64,000 nucleotides of DNA from Geodermatophilaceae bacterium URHB0062 (GTDB taxonomy: Bacteria > Actinomycetota > Actinomycetes > Mycobacteriales > Geodermatophilaceae): the NCBI GenBank assembly GCA_000620185.1, contig JHVO01000013.1, positions 124,001 to 188,000 of the forward strand. Direction: 5' to 3'. Below the pieces are notes generated by a model. That model was not told the origin of the DNA and did not search any database. It saw only the letters and a list, made by a program, of their open reading frames with translations. Every line of letters begins with the position of its first letter. Within the stretch, counting starts at the first letter, position 1. Below are positions 18,110 through 27,213 of the stretch, piece by piece. The translations under genes and the position numbers were made by a program.

Positions 18110-18545
18110 TGTCCCGGGGGCGGTGCAGGCGCGCGCTGACCTCATCCTGGAACGATCTCTTTCGGTGTACTGCTCGGACAGGTGGGTCAAGCGGGTGGCG
18201 GGCGGGCGGCGTCCGGTCGCGGTGATGGGTGCACGGTCGAGGGCGCCAGGTTGAGTCGGTCGGCCATCTGCAACGGCCCGAGGCGCTGCTTCCACCGCCG
18301 GCGCACGATCGTGCGCACGATCGGCGGCGGCGTGCGCCGCGGGCAGCGGTGCGCCGCGAGCTGCGGTCGACCATCCCGGCAGCACCGGCCTGCCGGTAGC
18401 GCTCGGCCCACCGCCTGGCGGTCGGATAGGCAACGTTGAACACCGCAGCGGCATAGCTGAGCGACCAGCCGTCGTCGACGACGGCACGCGCCAACCGCAC
18501 ACGGTGGCGCGGGGTCGGGGCCGCGTCACCGTGGGACAGGAGGAC
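18110..18545 (-). pseudogene. Degraded IS481-type transposase
   Basis: On the minus strand the N-terminal helix-turn-helix part is readable: SHGDAAPTPRHRVRLARAV, VFNVAYPTARRWAERYRQAG and GAAGMVDRSSR, the usual start of IS481 transposases. Past about 18360 the homology continues in another frame (MADRLNLAPSTVH) and then a third (EQYTERDRSRMR), and the DDE catalytic core is missing. It is therefore a frameshifted 5' remnant, with no clear end repeats seen. Confidence 0.7.
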
Positions 18546-18684
18546 CTCCGGGCTGCGTGGAATGGGTGCCTTCAGCAGCTCCACTCCACGTCCGGAGGTC
18601 CTCCCTCCCCCCAAGGCCGATCAGTCAGGTCTCGTCGTCACACGTCCTCGACCAACGTCTGTGGTCAGTACGTCTCGGTCAGAC

Positions 18685-20100
18685 TCAGGGACGGAAGACC
18701 TGCAGCCCCTGCGACAAGCTGGCGATGAACAGGTAGCCGTCGGCGAACACCGGTTGCGCGAACATCTTCGCTCCTGCCATGTCGAACGTCTTGAGGACCT
18801 GGCCGTTCGCGCTGTTGATCAGGTAGACCGAGTTGGTGCCGTCCTTGTCGTAGGTAGCGGCGGCGATGACGCCCGCGCCGTCCATGGTGGGGCTGCCGAG
18901 GATGATCCCGCCCAGGCCCCGGGCCCAGATGACCGCGCCCGTGGACGGGTCGATTTCTCGGACCGCCCCTTGGAAGCTCGTGCCGCCGATCGTCGTGGGC
19001 GATGCAGGGGCGAAGAGGTGGTGGCCGTCCCAGATCGCCGACGACAGGCACGAGCTCGACCCCTCGGGCGTCCCATTCGCGACCTGGAACTTCCAGACCG
19101 GACCGCTGGAGAAGTCGTTCGCCTTGAGTGCGTAGAAGATGCCGTTCTTGTTGCAGGCTCCGACCATTTCCGTCGGCGTTCCGTTCACCGTCGCGGTGAA
19201 CATCGTGGGTGAGGCGCCGAAATCGGCATCGTTGATGGTGAGATCACTGTCGGGGACCTGCCAGCCTTCTTCGCGCGCCATCGTCGTGCCGTTGACCCGG
19301 ACGATGGATTCCGCGTCGTCGAGGCGTCCCGTTCCCGTCGTGGCGAAGACGTCCCCCTCCCGGCTCACCGAGACGCTCGACCAGACTCCGCCACCGACAT
19401 GGCCGGCGGCCATGGAGTAATAGGTGCCCAACGTGGCGCCGCTCGCCTGACTGAACCCGATGATGCCGCCGCGCACCAGCGGGTGGTCGCACTGGGAGCT
19501 GATCCCCATGTACACGTGCCCCCCGGCGACGGCCGGAGATGCCCAGTTGTAGTAGTCGTTCTGGGTGGGCGACTTCAGATGGACGACGGCCCGCCACACG
19601 ATCGCGCCGGTGTCGGCCCGCAGCGCGTACAGGTAGCCGTCGGCGCCCCCCACGTACACGGTGAGCTGGTTGCCGCGGCTAGCGTCGGGCGCCACCGTCG
19701 CAGTGGAGATGAGGCCGCGTTTTCCGCAGGTCTGCTTGGGGACGAAGCCGAGGAACCGGCTCCAGACGACCTTCTTTGTCGCCAGGTCCAGCGCGTAGAA
19801 GACCCCCGTGTCGGCGCCGATGTAGACCCGGCCCTGGTACACGGTGGGGGAGGCGTACAACGCCCGGCTAGGCTGGCCGGTCATCGTGGGGGCGGCCGCC
19901 TGCCACTGCCAGTAGCTCGTGAGCGATCCGGCGTTGGCCGGCGTGATGGCCGTCGCCGCGGCGTTGTACGAACTGTGCCCCGGACCGAACAGGTAGCCCG
20001 GCCAGTCATCCGCCGCCACCGCACTGCTCGGTGAAGCGAGCGCGACCATGGCGCAGACCGTCAGAAGAGTCGTCAACGTCCAGCGGCGGGTGTTCCTCAT
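18685..20100 (-). CDS. Secreted PQQ-type (BamB-like) beta-propeller protein
   Basis: 471 residues. A signal peptide (MRNTRRWTLTTLLTVCAMV ... SSAVA, cleavage before ADDWPGY) is followed by repeated blade motifs such as GRVYIGADTGVFYALDLATKKVVW, YVGGADGYLYALRADTGAIVW, IFYALKANDFSSGPVW and AVREIDPSTGAVIWARGL (each shown in part). These are PQQ-like WD-type repeats as in BamB and quinoprotein dehydrogenases. No quinoprotein catalytic residues can be assigned, so a structural or binding role is more likely. GGAAGGGG precedes ATG 20100. It reads toward the IS481 remnant. Confidence 0.85.
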   Translation of the reverse strand: MRNTRRWTLTTLLTVCAMVALASPSSAVAADDWPGYLFGPGHSSYNAAATAITPANAGSLTSYWQWQAAAPTMTGQPSRALYASPTVYQGRVYIGADTGVFYALDLATKKVVWSRFLGFVPKQTCGKRGLISTATVAPDASRGNQLTVYVGGADGYLYALRADTGAIVWRAVVHLKSPTQNDYYNWASPAVAGGHVYMGISSQCDHPLVRGGIIGFSQASGATLGTYYSMAAGHVGGGVWSSVSVSREGDVFATTGTGRLDDAESIVRVNGTTMAREEGWQVPDSDLTINDADFGASPTMFTATVNGTPTEMVGACNKNGIFYALKANDFSSGPVWKFQVANGTPEGSSSCLSSAIWDGHHLFAPASPTTIGGTSFQGAVREIDPSTGAVIWARGLGGIILGSPTMDGAGVIAAATYDKDGTNSVYLINSANGQVLKTFDMAGAKMFAQPVFADGYLFIASLSQGLQVFRP

Positions 20101-20875
20101 CCGGAAGACCCCTTCCTGGATAGGACGGAAGTGGCCGGGCCGGCGCGAACGCCGGACGAGGTCAGTGGCGGACGCATGTTCCTGCGCCGCTGCTGAGAGA
20201 GTCAAGACATCCGAGCGTGCGTCACCGTCCTCGACGTGGCTCGTGGAACGAGGCGTACACCGACGGAGCTGTGCGACCGATCATCGTTGTCTGTTATCCG
20301 GGAGCGCCGGATTGGTTAGTGGCGCCCACCCCTCGGTGGAGGGCGCGCCGCAACGACGATGCGGGGTGCGTCCTCGAGCTCGTCAGAGCGTCGGGCAAGA
20401 ATGCGTTGGCAAGTGCGGCACGCCACATGACCAATTGAATGAAAAATAGGGGCCTTGCAGGCTCTGAAAGCGGCCCCTCAGAGGACGTCGCAGGCAGCCT
20501 GACCTGCACTTATGGCAGGTGGGCGCGCTGAGGACGCCGTCCGAGACGCGCGGCCGGCATTGGACCTCTTTGACCGGATTGAGCCGGCCGCTGCCTAGGA
20601 GCGGCGCGGTGACCCCCGTCAACGGGATGTGCCGCAGCGATATGCCGTGCTGCGCGATGCGCTGCACGCGCTGGCCAGCGGAGCGCATCACGACGATGTC
20701 GTCACCGCAAGCGTCCGCTACAGCCGCTCGGACGCGACCGCAGTCGTCGCGTGCGTGGCTGCACTGGTGCGACGTTGAAGAAGGGGCGGTTCACCCACTG
20801 CTGGGGGGGTTCGTCGACGCGAACACCGCCACCGGTCAGTTCGTCGTGGAGCGCGACCGCTACGTCGACGGCTGA
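20101..20875. other. Gene-poor stretch, probable remnants
   Basis: No convincing gene. A short frame at 20629-20778 (+) reads YAVLRDALHALASGAHHDDV and then VVTASVRYSRSDATAVVACV, which looks protein-like but matches nothing I recognise. Hairpins are visible near 20448-20476 (AGGGGCC/GGCCCCT) and 20500-20520 (ACCTGC/GCAGGT). The composition is locally less GC-rich than the flanks. Confidence 0.4.
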
Positions 20876-21125
20876 CGCGATTCGAGTTCAGGCCGAGGCG
20901 GTCTGTTCACCGATCCGGGCCCTGCGGGTGCTGGTGCGCGACGTGGTCGCGGGCTACTCCGAACGGTTGCTGAACACGACGCTGCCGCCGATCGGTGACC
21001 CGGAGCCCGTCGCCCGCGACGTGGTCGACCGGGTGGCCGGATTCGGACCTCTGCAGCGCCACCTGGACGACCCGGAAACCGACATCTGGGTCAACGAGTC
21101 CGGCCGGGACGCTGCCCGGCCGTAG
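20876..21125 (+). pseudogene. Truncated CpaF/TadA-type secretion ATPase fragment
   Basis: The frame reads IRALRVLVRDVVAGYSERLL, then RDVVDRVAGFGPLQRHLDDP and ETDIWVNESGRD before a TAG at 21123. The GFGPLQ-x-LLDDP-x-x-x-(D/E)IWVN pattern is the N-terminal domain of CpaF/TadA ATPases that power Flp/Tad pilus secretion. The whole RecA-like ATPase core is missing and no start codon is obvious, so this is a fragment of about 80 codons. No tad genes lie nearby. Confidence 0.7.
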
Positions 21126-21182
21126 GCTGGCCCCACATGGCCGATCGGGGGCGGTCCCGCTCATCAGAGTTGCGAGGGGCAC

Positions 21183-22827
21183 GTGACCGTTCCCCTGCCG
21201 CCGGGCCTGAAGCCTGGCACGAAGGTCTCCCACTACCGGATCGAGAAGCTCATCGCTCGGGGCGGGATGGGCCTGGTTTACCTGGCCACGGACCTCCGGC
21301 TGGAGCGGCGCGTGGCGCTGAAAATGCTGGCGCCGGAACTGTCGGACGACGCGAGCTTTCGGGACCGGTTCATGCGGGAGTCACGCTTGGCCGCGGCGGT
21401 CGACCACCCGAACATCATCCCCATTCACGAGGCTGGTGACTGGAACGGGCTTCTCTTCATCGCGATGCGTTACGTCGAGGGAGTCGACCTACACACGGCG
21501 CTGGCCGTCAGTGGGCCTCCGGAGACCGCCACGGCTATCTCGCTTCTGGCCCAGGCTGTGCCGACGCGCTCGACGCCGCACAACAGGGCGGCCTACCGCA
21601 CCGCGACGTGAAGCCGGGCAACCTCCTGCTGGCCGGGGCCTCGGCCGACCGGATACCGATGACCGCGCACGTCTACCTGACCGACTTCGGGCTGACGAAG
21701 CGGGTCACCTCGGTGTCCCTACCCGGAGCGGGCAGTTCCTGGGGTCCCTGCCCTATGCCGCGCCGGAGCAGATCCGCGGCGAGGACGTCGGTCCGCACAC
21801 CGACCTGTACGCGCTGGCCTGTGTGGCGTACGAGCTGCTCACCGGCCGACCGCCCTTCCAGCGTGACGACGACGCCGCGCTCATGTGGGCGCACTTGGCC
21901 GAGACGGCGCCGCCACTCACGCTGATGCGGCCCGATCTGCCTGTGTCACTGATGACGGTCGTCGCCACCGGCCTGGCGAAGGCGCCAGCGGAGCGGCCAG
22001 CCTGTTGCGGGGAGTTCATCGGCTTGCTGAGGACGGCCCTCGACGCCAGTCCCGAGGCCGGAGGCGACCCCCGCGGGCATCACGCCCTAGCCGCCCCCCC
22101 CCCGCCCAAGCCACTGACCGAGACGATGCCACAGATGCTCCGACCGAAGCCCGCGCTGCTGACACCCGGGCGGAAGGTCAACTCTCCGGTTCAGCGCGGC
22201 CGCCGGCTCCTCGTGGGCGGCGGGACCGGAAGGGGAGGGGCCGGCGCTGGTGGGTCCTCCTCGCCGCCGTGGTGCTCGCCGCCGGCATCCTCGCCCTCTG
22301 GCGGCCGTGGTCGCCGAGCTTCGTTACCCGTGACTTGACGCCCGTCCGCTACCGGGCCGACCTGCCCGCGGATTGGCGGGCCAAGACCATGCGCGGAGAT
22401 CACACGTTCACGGTCTACGGTGCGCGGGACTGGAGTGCTTTCGCTAACCGCGACGACAAGGGAGCAACCGCCATCGCGGCCGCGGCCGCCGACGACCCCG
22501 ACTCCGCCGTCTTCTGCTATGTGGACGCATCAGAGGGCATCCGAGGGGGGCCTCCCGAGGTGATCGCACGAGAACTGGAGGCGTGGGTGTACATGCCACC
22601 GGGCTCACATGTGACCGCAAACGGGGACGCTGACGGTGGCCGACCGGCCGGCCGTCAGCGTGACGGGCAACGTTCAGGTCGGAACCGGCGAGGAATTGGA
22701 GTTTTATGGCATAAACATGCAGGAGGAGCCCTCAGCGTTACTGCTGTTCTGGAGCCCTCAGTCGGTCTACAACGACTGGCGGCCCACCTTCACCCACGTC
22801 GTCCAATCGCTGACCTACGCCGGCTGA
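21183..22827 (+). pseudogene. PknB-type Ser/Thr protein kinase broken by multiple frameshifts
   Basis: Starts at GTG 21183. The glycine loop ARGGMGLVYLA, Lys in RRVALKML, catalytic [15 protein letters not shown] and APEQIRGED are all readable but not in one frame. Shifts fall near 21552-21562, 21720-21735, 22110-22245 and 22600-22640. After the kinase comes a linker, a membrane helix ([17 protein letters not shown]) and an outside domain ending QSLTYAG at 22827. Rejoined, it would be about 545 residues, normal for a receptor kinase. A C-tract at about 22096 may explain one shift. Either a recent pseudogene or clustered sequence errors. Confidence 0.8.
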
Positions 22828-23240
22828 CGAGTTCTGTGTGCAGTTCTTGTCTCACGCCACAGCGTGGACGACGGATTCTCTCGCTGACCGACTGGTCGAG
22901 CGATGCTGCGGACCTCGGGCCGGCGCATCGACATGTCGAACCCTTCGTGAGCCACGATGCCCGACGGGTCACGGTTGCACGTCGTCGTCCCCGTGTAAAC
23001 GCGGCCAGCAGTCATGACCAGCCGCCAGTGACGAAAGTCGGATGCATGGCGGTCCGTCATCCGCCTCGCACAGCGCGATCGCTTAGCTATTCGCTTTGCG
23101 CCTTTCGCCTCTCGGTTCCACGCGTATTAGTTGACACTCCCTGCCAGCGCCTGGGTGCCGAGGTGGGCCACGGGAGGGTGAGAAACGCAGGGGCACTCCG
23201 TGAGTGCTGCTGCGTCAGACTGGTCTTGCTACCTGCGTTC
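22828..23240. other. Stretch without recognisable gene
   Basis: Between the kinase remnant and the 3' end of the Gly/Val-repeat gene I see no supported frame, RNA or clear hairpin. The composition is visibly less GC-rich than in the housekeeping parts. Confidence 0.4.
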
Positions 23241-24308
23241 TCATTGCAGCGAGTCAGGTTGATCGCTGGTCACCCGGGAGAGAGTCTGAGGCGGTTTCGT
23301 CAACTCCTCGGGCTCCTCGAGCTTTGCGAGCCGCTCAGGTTGGCGGTGCCTGTTCTTCGTGACCACCCGGTAACTGAACGGTGCGTTGCTGGTTCCGCCT
23401 CGTTGCTCGCGAACGGTGAATGCTCTCGCATTCCTGTTGCTGATATACAGTCCCTCCGTATCCCCTTCGGAGGTAAGGAACACGTGATAGGTGCCGTCGT
23501 TGATACCAAGTACAGCGACGAAGTCGGCATCGACCTCGACCTCGGCGCTACCCTCCACCAATTCGGCCCTTCCGAAGTCCTCATACCAGCTTTCCGGGCT
23601 CAGCGGGGCGTACAGCAGGCGTCGAGAACCATCCGGATGTGGCAGAGCTTCCGAATACTCGCCGTCTGTCTTCACGATCTCACCGACGACGCGAAGGCCT
23701 CCGGAGTTCGCCCACGGCACGTTGGATCCGGCTTGCCCAGTGATGAATACGCCACCGTACCCAGTCTCCGAGAAACCATAGACGCCGGCTGCCTTACCGT
23801 TGGGACCAGTGGCCGGTGTGCCTGGGGCACGCAAACTCTCACCGAGAATGGCCGCTCTATCCGCGTTGAGGAGGCCGAATGTACGGCCAGCGACACCGTA
23901 GCCTCCTGAGGTGTTCTCCCCGTAAACGCCACTAGCGTCGTAACTACTGGACACTCCTTGAACGCCGTTGGCCTGTGGGCTGCGGCCCCATACGCCATTG
24001 CCGCCGCCCACGCTGTTTCCGAAGACGCCGGTTTGCCCTTCACCGATGACCCCGGTGCCATCCGCCGTCCCGTGCACTCCTATTCCCGGTGAATCCGAGT
24101 CCTGGCCCCCGGTAGCCCTCACGGCGAACGGACCTCCTGACACTGTGAGGCCACCGCCTGCCGTAAGACCCGCCGCTGTTTCGTTCCGCACGATCAGCGT
24201 TGCCTGGTTACTGTTCTGCGCCCTCAAGATCGTCTGATTGGGTTGATTGGGGCCCGCGTTGTTGTCTGCACCGAACTGCATTGGTCCTGTTGCCACTGCG
24301 GCCTCCAT
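23241..24308 (-). CDS. Gly/Val-repeat protein with conserved C-terminal head domain
   Basis: 355 residues from ATG 24308 (MEAAVATGPMQFGADNNAG). Residues of about 75-200 form short repeats of the type GVxGxxxxGxGV (GVHGTADGTGVIGEGQ, GVFGNSVGGGNGVWG, GVYGENTSGGYGVAG), which suggests a beta-helical or fibrous stalk. The C-terminal domain (RLLYAPLSPESWYEDFG ... VDADFVAVLG ... YHVFLTSEGDTEGLY ... FSYRVVTKNR) recurs at the end of similar repeat proteins in several phyla. No signal peptide is seen. A fibre-like or particle-decorating role is inference only. Confidence 0.75.
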   Translation of the reverse strand: MEAAVATGPMQFGADNNAGPNQPNQTILRAQNSNQATLIVRNETAAGLTAGGGLTVSGGPFAVRATGGQDSDSPGIGVHGTADGTGVIGEGQTGVFGNSVGGGNGVWGRSPQANGVQGVSSSYDASGVYGENTSGGYGVAGRTFGLLNADRAAILGESLRAPGTPATGPNGKAAGVYGFSETGYGGVFITGQAGSNVPWANSGGLRVVGEIVKTDGEYSEALPHPDGSRRLLYAPLSPESWYEDFGRAELVEGSAEVEVDADFVAVLGINDGTYHVFLTSEGDTEGLYISNRNARAFTVREQRGGTSNAPFSYRVVTKNRHRQPERLAKLEEPEELTKPPQTLSRVTSDQPDSLQ

Positions 24309-24424
24309 GGGACTTGGTGGGAGCTCTCGACCCTCGAGATCCGATCCAGCATTCCGTCGGCTCGTCACCGGACTGTCACGTACATGCCGCGCCGTCGTAC
24401 GAGCAGCCGCACGCCAGCACTGCA

Positions 24425-24596
24425 CCGCCCGGGTGGCGAACCTCGCCATCGGCGTCGTCCTAGGGCTGGTCACCGACCTCTGGCTCGTCGGTGCATGGGG
24501 ATGCTCGGCATGTCCGGCCTGGCCGACCCGGACAACTTCCTGCACCTGATCACCGCGACGCTCTCCCGGTACTTCGGTTCGTGGCAGCCGGGACCG
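24425..24596 (+). pseudogene. Frameshifted remnant of a DUF4383-like membrane protein
   Basis: One frame reads RVANLAIGVVLGLVTDLWLVG, and a second, shifted at about 24490, continues MGMLGMSGLADPDNFLHLIT and RYFGSW. The order of a hydrophobic helix, then a G-x-x-G-x-x-G-x-x-x-x-DN-x-LHL block, resembles the C-terminal half of DUF4383 membrane proteins. It has no proper start and is about 55 codons long. Confidence 0.4.
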
Positions 24597-24656
24597 CCGA
24601 CGGGTCGTCCTCCCGCTCGGCCCGGTGGGCGGGAGTGGTACGACGCGGCGGCGCGG

Positions 24657-25505
24657 TCAGTGTGCGGTCAGGTAGCTCCGTACCCCGTCGGCGATGCCCT
24701 GCGCGGCGCGCTGACGCCACGCCGGGTTCATGACGGCTGCTGCGTCCACGGGGTCGCGCAGATTGGCGCACTCGATGAACACGGCCGGTCCCCGGGCCAG
24801 GTTGAGCCCGGCCAGGTCGTTGCGTCGGGTGAGCCCGGGCTCCACCAGGGCGCCGGGATACGTCGCCGGCGGCTCACCCGTCGCCGCGCCGAACGCTGTC
24901 CGCAGGTCTTCCGCCGCGTCGTGCGATGTCGCCAGGATCGCCTCGTTGCCCCCGTCGGGGGCAAGCGCCGGTTCGATGACGTGGAAGCCGCGGGCGCCGG
25001 CGGCGGCCCCGTCCCCGTGGATGGACACCGCCAGGTCCGCCCCCGCGTCGTTGGCGATGGCCGCGCGCACGTTGACGCACGGACCCACCCCGGCGTCGTC
25101 GGGGCGGGTCAGGACGACGGTCAGGCCCGCGGCGCGGAGCAGCTGCGCCGCACGCTGGGCGACGTCGAAAGTGAACGCGTGCTCGGGGTAGCCGGCGTCG
25201 GTCGCCGTGCCGACGGTGTTGCACGGCTTGGTGAAGCCGCCGGCCGGCACCGGTTGGTTGATCACCTCCGGTGCCGATGAGTTCCCGCCGTTGTGACCGG
25301 GATCGAGGACGACGACCCTGCTCACCCCGGCCGGGGCGAGGATCGCGGACTGTATGCCGCGCGCCGACCGTGTGCCGGGGGCCGGCGTGCTGCGCTCGGC
25401 GGCGGGTGTGCTGCTCGTCGCCGGTGCGGCGGCGCTATCCGTGCATGCGGCAGCCGAGAGCCCAACGACCACGGCGAGGAGCACGGCGTTGATCCGGCGT
25501 CCCAT
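24657..25505 (-). CDS. N-acetylmuramoyl-L-alanine amidase lipoprotein (Amidase_3, Rv3717-like)
   Basis: 282 residues from ATG 25505. The signal peptide ends in lipobox LSAAAC, so the enzyme is expected on the outer face of the membrane. The Amidase_3 zinc site is present: His in VLDPGHNGG, Glu in GYPEHAFTFD, His in AVSIHGDG and the catalytic Glu near the end in VFIECANLRD. The family cleaves the lactyl-amide bond between muramic acid and the peptide stem in peptidoglycan remodelling. It is similar in layout to M. tuberculosis Rv3717 (Ami1) but lipid-anchored. It stands alone in the accessory block and looks intact. Confidence 0.9.
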   Translation of the reverse strand: MGRRINAVLLAVVVGLSAAACTDSAAAPATSSTPAAERSTPAPGTRSARGIQSAILAPAGVSRVVVLDPGHNGGNSSAPEVINQPVPAGGFTKPCNTVGTATDAGYPEHAFTFDVAQRAAQLLRAAGLTVVLTRPDDAGVGPCVNVRAAIANDAGADLAVSIHGDGAAAGARGFHVIEPALAPDGGNEAILATSHDAAEDLRTAFGAATGEPPATYPGALVEPGLTRRNDLAGLNLARGPAVFIECANLRDPVDAAAVMNPAWRQRAAQGIADGVRSYLTAH

Positions 25506-25738
25506 CGGCCCATGATCGACCCGACGGCGCTCGGGCGCGAGCACTTCGTCCCCCGCCGGGGCCCGGGTCAGAGGACGGCTTGCACCGCCATGAGCCGGGT
25601 GTCGGCGGTGAGTGCTCGGCCGGCGGACGTGCCGAAAGAATCAGTCGTGCCCCAAGGACGGGCCAAAGAGGGTAGTCAGGGGCGTGCAAAGGACACGGGA
25701 CTGCCCGGACTTCAGTTGACTCTGTCCGGTAGGGGCGA

Positions 25739-26602
25739 TCAGGCCGCGTGAGCGGCCCTGGTCAGTGTCTCGAACTCGATGGGGGTCATGCGGCCGAGGG
25801 TGTCTTGGCGTCGGCGGCGGTGGTAGGTCCTCTCGATCCAGACGACGATGGCCAGCCGCAGCTGCTCACGGGTCTGCCACCGCTGGCGGTTGAGGACGTT
25901 CTTCTGCAGCAGACTGAAGAAGGACTCCATGGCGGCGTTGTCCGCGCAGGCTCCGACCCTGCCCATGGAGCCGCGCAGCTGCGCGTTCCGCAGGGCCCGG
26001 ACGTAGGCATGGGAGCGGAATTGGCTGCCGCGGTCCGAGTGGACGATCGTGTCGACCCCGCCGCGCAGCGCCAGGGCGTTGGCCAGCGCGTTGACCGCGA
26101 GGTCGGCGGTCATCCGGGGGCCGATGGAGTAGCCGACGATCCGCTTGGAGCAGGCGTCCTTGACCGCGCAGAGGTAGAGCTTGCCCTCTGCGGTGGGGTG
26201 CTCGGTGATGTCGGTCAGCCAGAGCAGGTTCGGGGCCTGCGCAGTGAAGTCGCGCAGCACCAGGTCGTCGTGCACCGGCGGTCCAGGCTTGCGGCTCAGG
26301 CCGCGCTTGCGCGAGTGCACCGACCACAGCCGCTGCGATGTGCAGAGCCGGTTGACCCGGTTGCGGGAGGCCCGCACGCCCTTCTCGACGAGCTCGTCGG
26401 CGATGAACCGGTAGCCGAACTCGGGGTCGTCGTGGTGGATGTCGACCGCTGCGTTGATCAGGTGCGCGTCGTCCCAGTCGCGCCGGCTGACCGGGGTGGC
26501 CCGCCACTTGTAGAAGGCCTGCTTGGAGAAGCCGAGCACCCGGCAGGTCACCACGACAGGGATCCTGTCGGCGGCGAGCTCTTGGACCAGCGGGTACATC
26601 AT
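25739..26602 (-). CDS. IS3-family transposase OrfB (DDE integrase core)
   Basis: 287 residues. An N-terminal HTH_21-type region (LGFSKQAFYKWRATPVSRR ... GYRFIADEL) is followed by the rve integrase core. The catalytic acids are visible: Asp in LLWLTDITEH, Asp in TIVHSDRGSQF and Glu in NAAMESFFSLLQK, completing DDE. It begins ATGATG, overlapping the OrfA stop as ATGA, so translation is probably coupled. A CCCAAAA run right at the overlap could also allow a -1 frameshift to give an OrfAB fusion, as is known for IS3. It appears full length. Confidence 0.95.
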   Translation of the reverse strand: MMYPLVQELAADRIPVVVTCRVLGFSKQAFYKWRATPVSRRDWDDAHLINAAVDIHHDDPEFGYRFIADELVEKGVRASRNRVNRLCTSQRLWSVHSRKRGLSRKPGPPVHDDLVLRDFTAQAPNLLWLTDITEHPTAEGKLYLCAVKDACSKRIVGYSIGPRMTADLAVNALANALALRGGVDTIVHSDRGSQFRSHAYVRALRNAQLRGSMGRVGACADNAAMESFFSLLQKNVLNRQRWQTREQLRLAIVVWIERTYHRRRRQDTLGRMTPIEFETLTRAAHAA

Positions 26603-26898
26603 TTTGGGAGGACGTCGCGCGCGAAGTACGCCGTCGCGCGGCGCAGGATCTCGTTCTCCTGCTCGAGCTGCTTGGCGCGCTTACGCAGTGCGCGATTCTC
26701 GGCCTCGAGATCGCCACCGTCGCCGGCGGACGAGGCGGGTCCGGAGATGCCCTCCTCCCGGTCGGCGATCTTCAGCCACCTGGCGAGGCAGGACTCAGAG
26801 ACCCCGAAGTTCCTCGCGACCTGAGCGATCGACTGATCGCCCTGCCGGGCGACCGCGATCACGTCGCGCCGGAACTCCTTGGGGAACGGCTTGGGCAC
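26599..26898 (-). CDS. IS3-family transposase OrfA (helix-turn-helix)
   Basis: 99 residues. The helix-turn-helix (PFPKEFRRDVIAVARQGDQS then IAQVARNFGVSESCLARWLK, residues about 4-45) binds the IS ends. The C-terminal half (LEAENRALRKRAKQLEQENEIL) is a leucine-zipper-type coiled coil typical of OrfA. It ends DVLPK with a TGA that overlaps the OrfB start by 4 bases. Intact. Confidence 0.95.
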   Translation of the reverse strand: MPKPFPKEFRRDVIAVARQGDQSIAQVARNFGVSESCLARWLKIADREEGISGPASSAGDGGDLEAENRALRKRAKQLEQENEILRRATAYFARDVLPK

Positions 26899-27213
26899 GA
26901 TGCTGATCCTTCCAGCGAGGCCGCAGCCTCACAGGCAAGGAGTCAACCGAACCGGGGGCAGTCCCGATGCCGTGCCTTCGGCGTGCCTCAGCGCGACATT
27001 GGCGGCCTTCAGAGCGGCTCCTCGCTGTCGCTCGACCCGTTGCCAGTCAAGGGCCGGTGGGCGGAGGCATCTGCGGCCACGCCCAGGGCAGCTCAAGTTG
27101 GCGCTGTATGTGCGTGGATTCGACCGGGTGTTGCGGGTGGCCTCCCGGCTAACCGAGCTCTGTTACGGGGGCGGCGGCGGACTGACGTGGTCGGGACCGG
27201 CTCGTCCGCAGAA

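Larger units (their letters stand above)
25716..26946 (-). mobile_element. IS3-family insertion sequence, intact
   Basis: About 1.23 kb, with TTGACTC at the left (25716-25722) and its complement GAGTCAA at the right (26940-26946); weaker matches run further inward. It holds two overlapping genes, OrfA (26599-26898) and OrfB (25739-26602), as in IS3 elements. No exact 3-4 bp target duplication is visible at these borders, so the precise ends are uncertain. Confidence 0.8.

Noticed and set aside
20217-20438. Short + frame of 73 codons in the gap after the propeller gene
   Set aside because: No ribosome-binding site, no family and Arg-rich shadow-like composition.
25716-26946. Target-site duplication of the IS3 element
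   Set aside because: Flanking triplets at the chosen ends differ (CAG and CCG, or AGT and ACC), so none can be claimed.
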